Source: an uncultured Collinsella sp. (GTDB lineage: Bacteria; Actinomycetota; Coriobacteriia; Coriobacteriales; Coriobacteriaceae). Taken from it: DNA of 32,901 bases. Of the stretch, positions 31,609-32,901 are shown piece after piece. Below the pieces are notes generated by a model. The model did no database searches. It saw only the letters and a list, made by a program, of their open reading frames with translations, and had not been told where the DNA came from. The stretch spans positions 1 to 32,901 of the forward strand of contig CABURR010000022.1 in NCBI GenBank assembly GCA_902493985.1, written 5' to 3'. The position numbers and the translations under genes are program-made. How positions within the stretch are numbered: position 1 is the stretch's first letter; each line of letters starts with the position of its first letter.

Positions 31609-31641
31609 CCACCACAAAGGGGACAGGCACCTTTGTGGCGG
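31609..31641. repeat. GGGGACAGGCA REP-like hairpin, right of the ATPase gene
   Basis: CCACCACAAAGG (31609-31620) and CCTTTGTGGCGG (31630-31641) pair around GGACAGGCA, starting 5 bases after the ATPase stop. Copy of 30187-30219. Confidence 0.7.
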
Positions 31642-31655
31642 CTTGGGCCCGGTTT

Positions 31656-31712
31656 GTCTCGATCTGTAACAGGTAGAGACGATTTGGCCCGCCAGATGTT
31701 ACATATCGAGAC
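31656..31712. repeat. GATCTGTAACA hairpin, copy 3
   Basis: GTCTCGATCTGTAACA (31656-31671) pairs with TGTTACATATCGAGAC (31697-31712), one mismatch. It lies 8 bases after the stop of the DUF4867-like gene, the same distance as copy 2 from the remnant's stop. Confidence 0.65.
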
Positions 31713-31720
31713 AGAAGATT

Positions 31721-32365
31721 CTAGTCGCAGGCGATGTCGAGGTTCTTGCCAATGAGGCCTACGTAGCCGCCCTCGGCAGCCTTGGGGCTGTCAGCATGGC
31801 AGAGAACCCACTTGTCGGCCTTCCAATAGCAGTAGCTGTCACCGGCGGCAGGCATGTCGGTTGCGGCCTCGGGGCGCGGGCCGTTGGTGCCGGCGGGCAG
31901 CGCCACCATCACCTGGAAGCCCCCATCGTCGACCATGCACGGCGTGTAGTGAAGCGTGGTGTTGAAAACCTCAACAAGCGTGCCAGCCGGCACGCGGAAC
32001 GCCTTGACGCACGCGGTGTCGAGCTTGCCGTCCTCGATCTCCCAACGATGCGCCACGAGCAGAATAAAGTCGCGCGCGCCCAGGTTGAACTCGCTCGCGC
32101 GGTGGTACTCCAGGCAGTTGAGACGCGTGTTGTGGCCGTTGCACCAGCCCAGCTGGAACGGACGGCCACCAAACATGAGAAAGCCAAGCTTGTCGGCATC
32201 CTTGACGTCCTCGAGCTCCGGCGCACTTGCTACGTACTTGCTGCCCTCGGGAATGGGCGTGGCAGAGAGCGCCTCGAGCACGGGCGACGTGAGCTCGGAC
32301 GAAACGTTATCCCAAACGTTGCCATAGGATTTGAACTCGGGATCGGAAACAGAATAGATATGCAT
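31721..32365 (-). CDS. DUF4867-like protein (cupin-type fold likely)
   Basis: A 214-aa soluble protein. The FGGRPFQLGWCNGHNTRLNCLEYHRASEFN stretch, split by the conserved H...EYH residues, and the later VPAGTLVEVFNTTLHYTPC are those of the DUF4867 family, which has a beta-sandwich/cupin look and often occurs near sugar catabolism genes. The reaction is unknown; His and Glu residues (CNGHN, LEYH, LHYTP) could bind a metal. The ATG at 32365 has AGGAG at ideal spacing, better than the GTG two codons before. A terminal fragment of it is duplicated at 30379-30431. Confidence 0.8.
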   Translation of the reverse strand: MHIYSVSDPEFKSYGNVWDNVSSELTSPVLEALSATPIPEGSKYVASAPELEDVKDADKLGFLMFGGRPFQLGWCNGHNTRLNCLEYHRASEFNLGARDFILLVAHRWEIEDGKLDTACVKAFRVPAGTLVEVFNTTLHYTPCMVDDGGFQVMVALPAGTNGPRPEAATDMPAAGDSYCYWKADKWVLCHADSPKAAEGGYVGLIGKNLDIACD

Positions 32366-32449
32366 GTTCACTCCTGTTCGTAAATGTGACTATACGAACA
32401 TTCTAGAACAAACATGAGCGATTTTGAACGCTCGTCCCGACCAATCAAC

Positions 32450-32481
32450 AAAAGGGCGCCCCCGCATAAGCGAAGACGCCC
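32450..32481 (-). terminator. Terminator after luxS
   Basis: On the minus strand, GGGCGTCTTCGC and GCGGGGGCGCCC (32454-32481) pair over 12 positions with several G-T wobbles and a TTAT loop, followed by TTTT. Confidence 0.7.
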
Positions 32482-32509
32482 AATGCGCGCGTTTTGGGCG
32501 ATAAAGCTC

Positions 32510-32901
32510 TTACGCCTGCTGATAGTGCAGATGCTTCTCGTCGATATCGGCCAGGTCGCGGTCGAGGTAGCGGCGCGCAAGCCAGTTGGCCATGGGGAGG
32601 TTCTGGTCCAGGTAGTTACCGCATTCCCCGGGAGCGGCACCGGGGACATCGCCCTCGAAGCCGGCGACAAACTCAAACAGCTCGCGGACGAGCGGCAAGA
32701 CCTTCTCGCTCGTCAGCTCGCCAAAGACAACCAGGTAAAAGCCCGTGCGGCAGCCCATGGGGCCAAAGTAGACAATGCGGCTCGACCACTCGGCATGATT
32801 GCGAAGGAACGTCGCGCCCAGGTGCTCGATGGTGTGGCACTCGGCCGTGTTCATGACCGGCTCCTTGTTGGGCGTGGTCAGGCGCAGGTCAAACGTGGTG
32901 A
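32510..32901 (-). CDS. luxS: S-ribosylhomocysteine lyase LuxS, N-terminus cut by the window edge
   Basis: About 130 C-terminal residues are present. The frame reads TTFDLRLTTPNKEPVMNTAE upstream of the internal Met, so the gene runs off the right edge and only some 20-25 N-terminal residues are missing. HTIEH supplies two His metal ligands and the base Glu; FGPMGCRTGFYL holds the catalytic Cys; ECGNYLDQNLPMA is also conserved. It cleaves S-ribosylhomocysteine to homocysteine and DPD, the AI-2 precursor, in the activated methyl cycle. It has its own terminator and no visible partner gene. Confidence 0.96.
   Translation of the reverse strand, partial: TTFDLRLTTPNKEPVMNTAECHTIEHLGATFLRNHAEWSSRIVYFGPMGCRTGFYLVVFGELTSEKVLPLVRELFEFVAGFEGDVPGAAPGECGNYLDQNLPMANWLARRYLDRDLADIDEKHLHYQQA

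Noticed and set aside
2467..31641. CRISPR array made from the dispersed repeats
   Set aside because: Repeats are palindromic, far apart, of several families, and without regular spacers; no cas genes are present.

Overview
This is a GC-rich stretch of an actinobacterial chromosome that fits the Coriobacteriia, most likely a gut Collinsella or close relative. The pointers are a dnaK-grpE-dnaJ-hspR heat-shock cluster with a MerR-type HspR, an anaerobe's gene set (2[4Fe-4S] ferredoxin, [NiFe]-hydrogenase maturation, luxS, PTS enzyme IIA, a 6-phospho-beta-glucosidase-like GH1), and a multi-spanning membrane protein fused to a LuxR helix-turn-helix, a class I associate with this lineage. The assignment is from recall, not a database search.

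Layout. 1-2292 (-): aconitase-family hydratase, running off the left edge. 2671-6970 (-): dnaK, grpE, dnaJ, hspR. 7480-7665 (+): ferredoxin. 7840-11710 (-): nadA-nadB-nadC-niaR, de novo NAD synthesis with its own repressor, behind a promoter buried in a 19-bp-arm palindrome. 12000-13999 (+): LytTR response regulator and GHKL sensor kinase. 14064-14639 (-): unrecognised protein, divergent from trxA (14776, +). 15318-22105 (+): small acidic protein, nikR, hypF, hypC, hypD, hypE and a HAD phosphatase, linking nickel sensing to hydrogenase active-site assembly. 22554-23884 (-): lipoprotein and PTS IIA. 24461-25633 (+): Fic protein. 25994-30033 (-): pyrE, LuxR-type membrane regulator, GH1 glycosidase. 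30498-31604 (+): a solitary AAA-type ATPase. 31721-32901 (-): DUF4867-like protein and luxS, running off the right edge.

The most interesting content is between genes. Four copies of one structured element of about 150 bases lie immediately after the stop codons of hspR, hypD, the lipoprotein gene and pyrE, always in the orientation of that gene. Each has a stop-proximal 10-12 bp hairpin, a CGACGCTG (or TTGACGCTG) box, and a long arm ending in a hairpin with a 4-bp helix, an A-rich tetraloop and one bulged base. The stem sequences differ between copies while pairing is kept, which is covariation and points to selection on the folded form. Three copies are followed by a GGGGAC-type REP-like hairpin.

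Two solitary genes look like inserted cargo. The Fic gene sits between two direct copies of a 60-base palindromic repeat and has a 14-bp-arm palindrome across its promoter. The ATPase gene sits between duplicated modules, each made of a REP hairpin, a second hairpin and the 3' end of the DUF4867-like gene; the left copy of that gene end is a frameshifted remnant.
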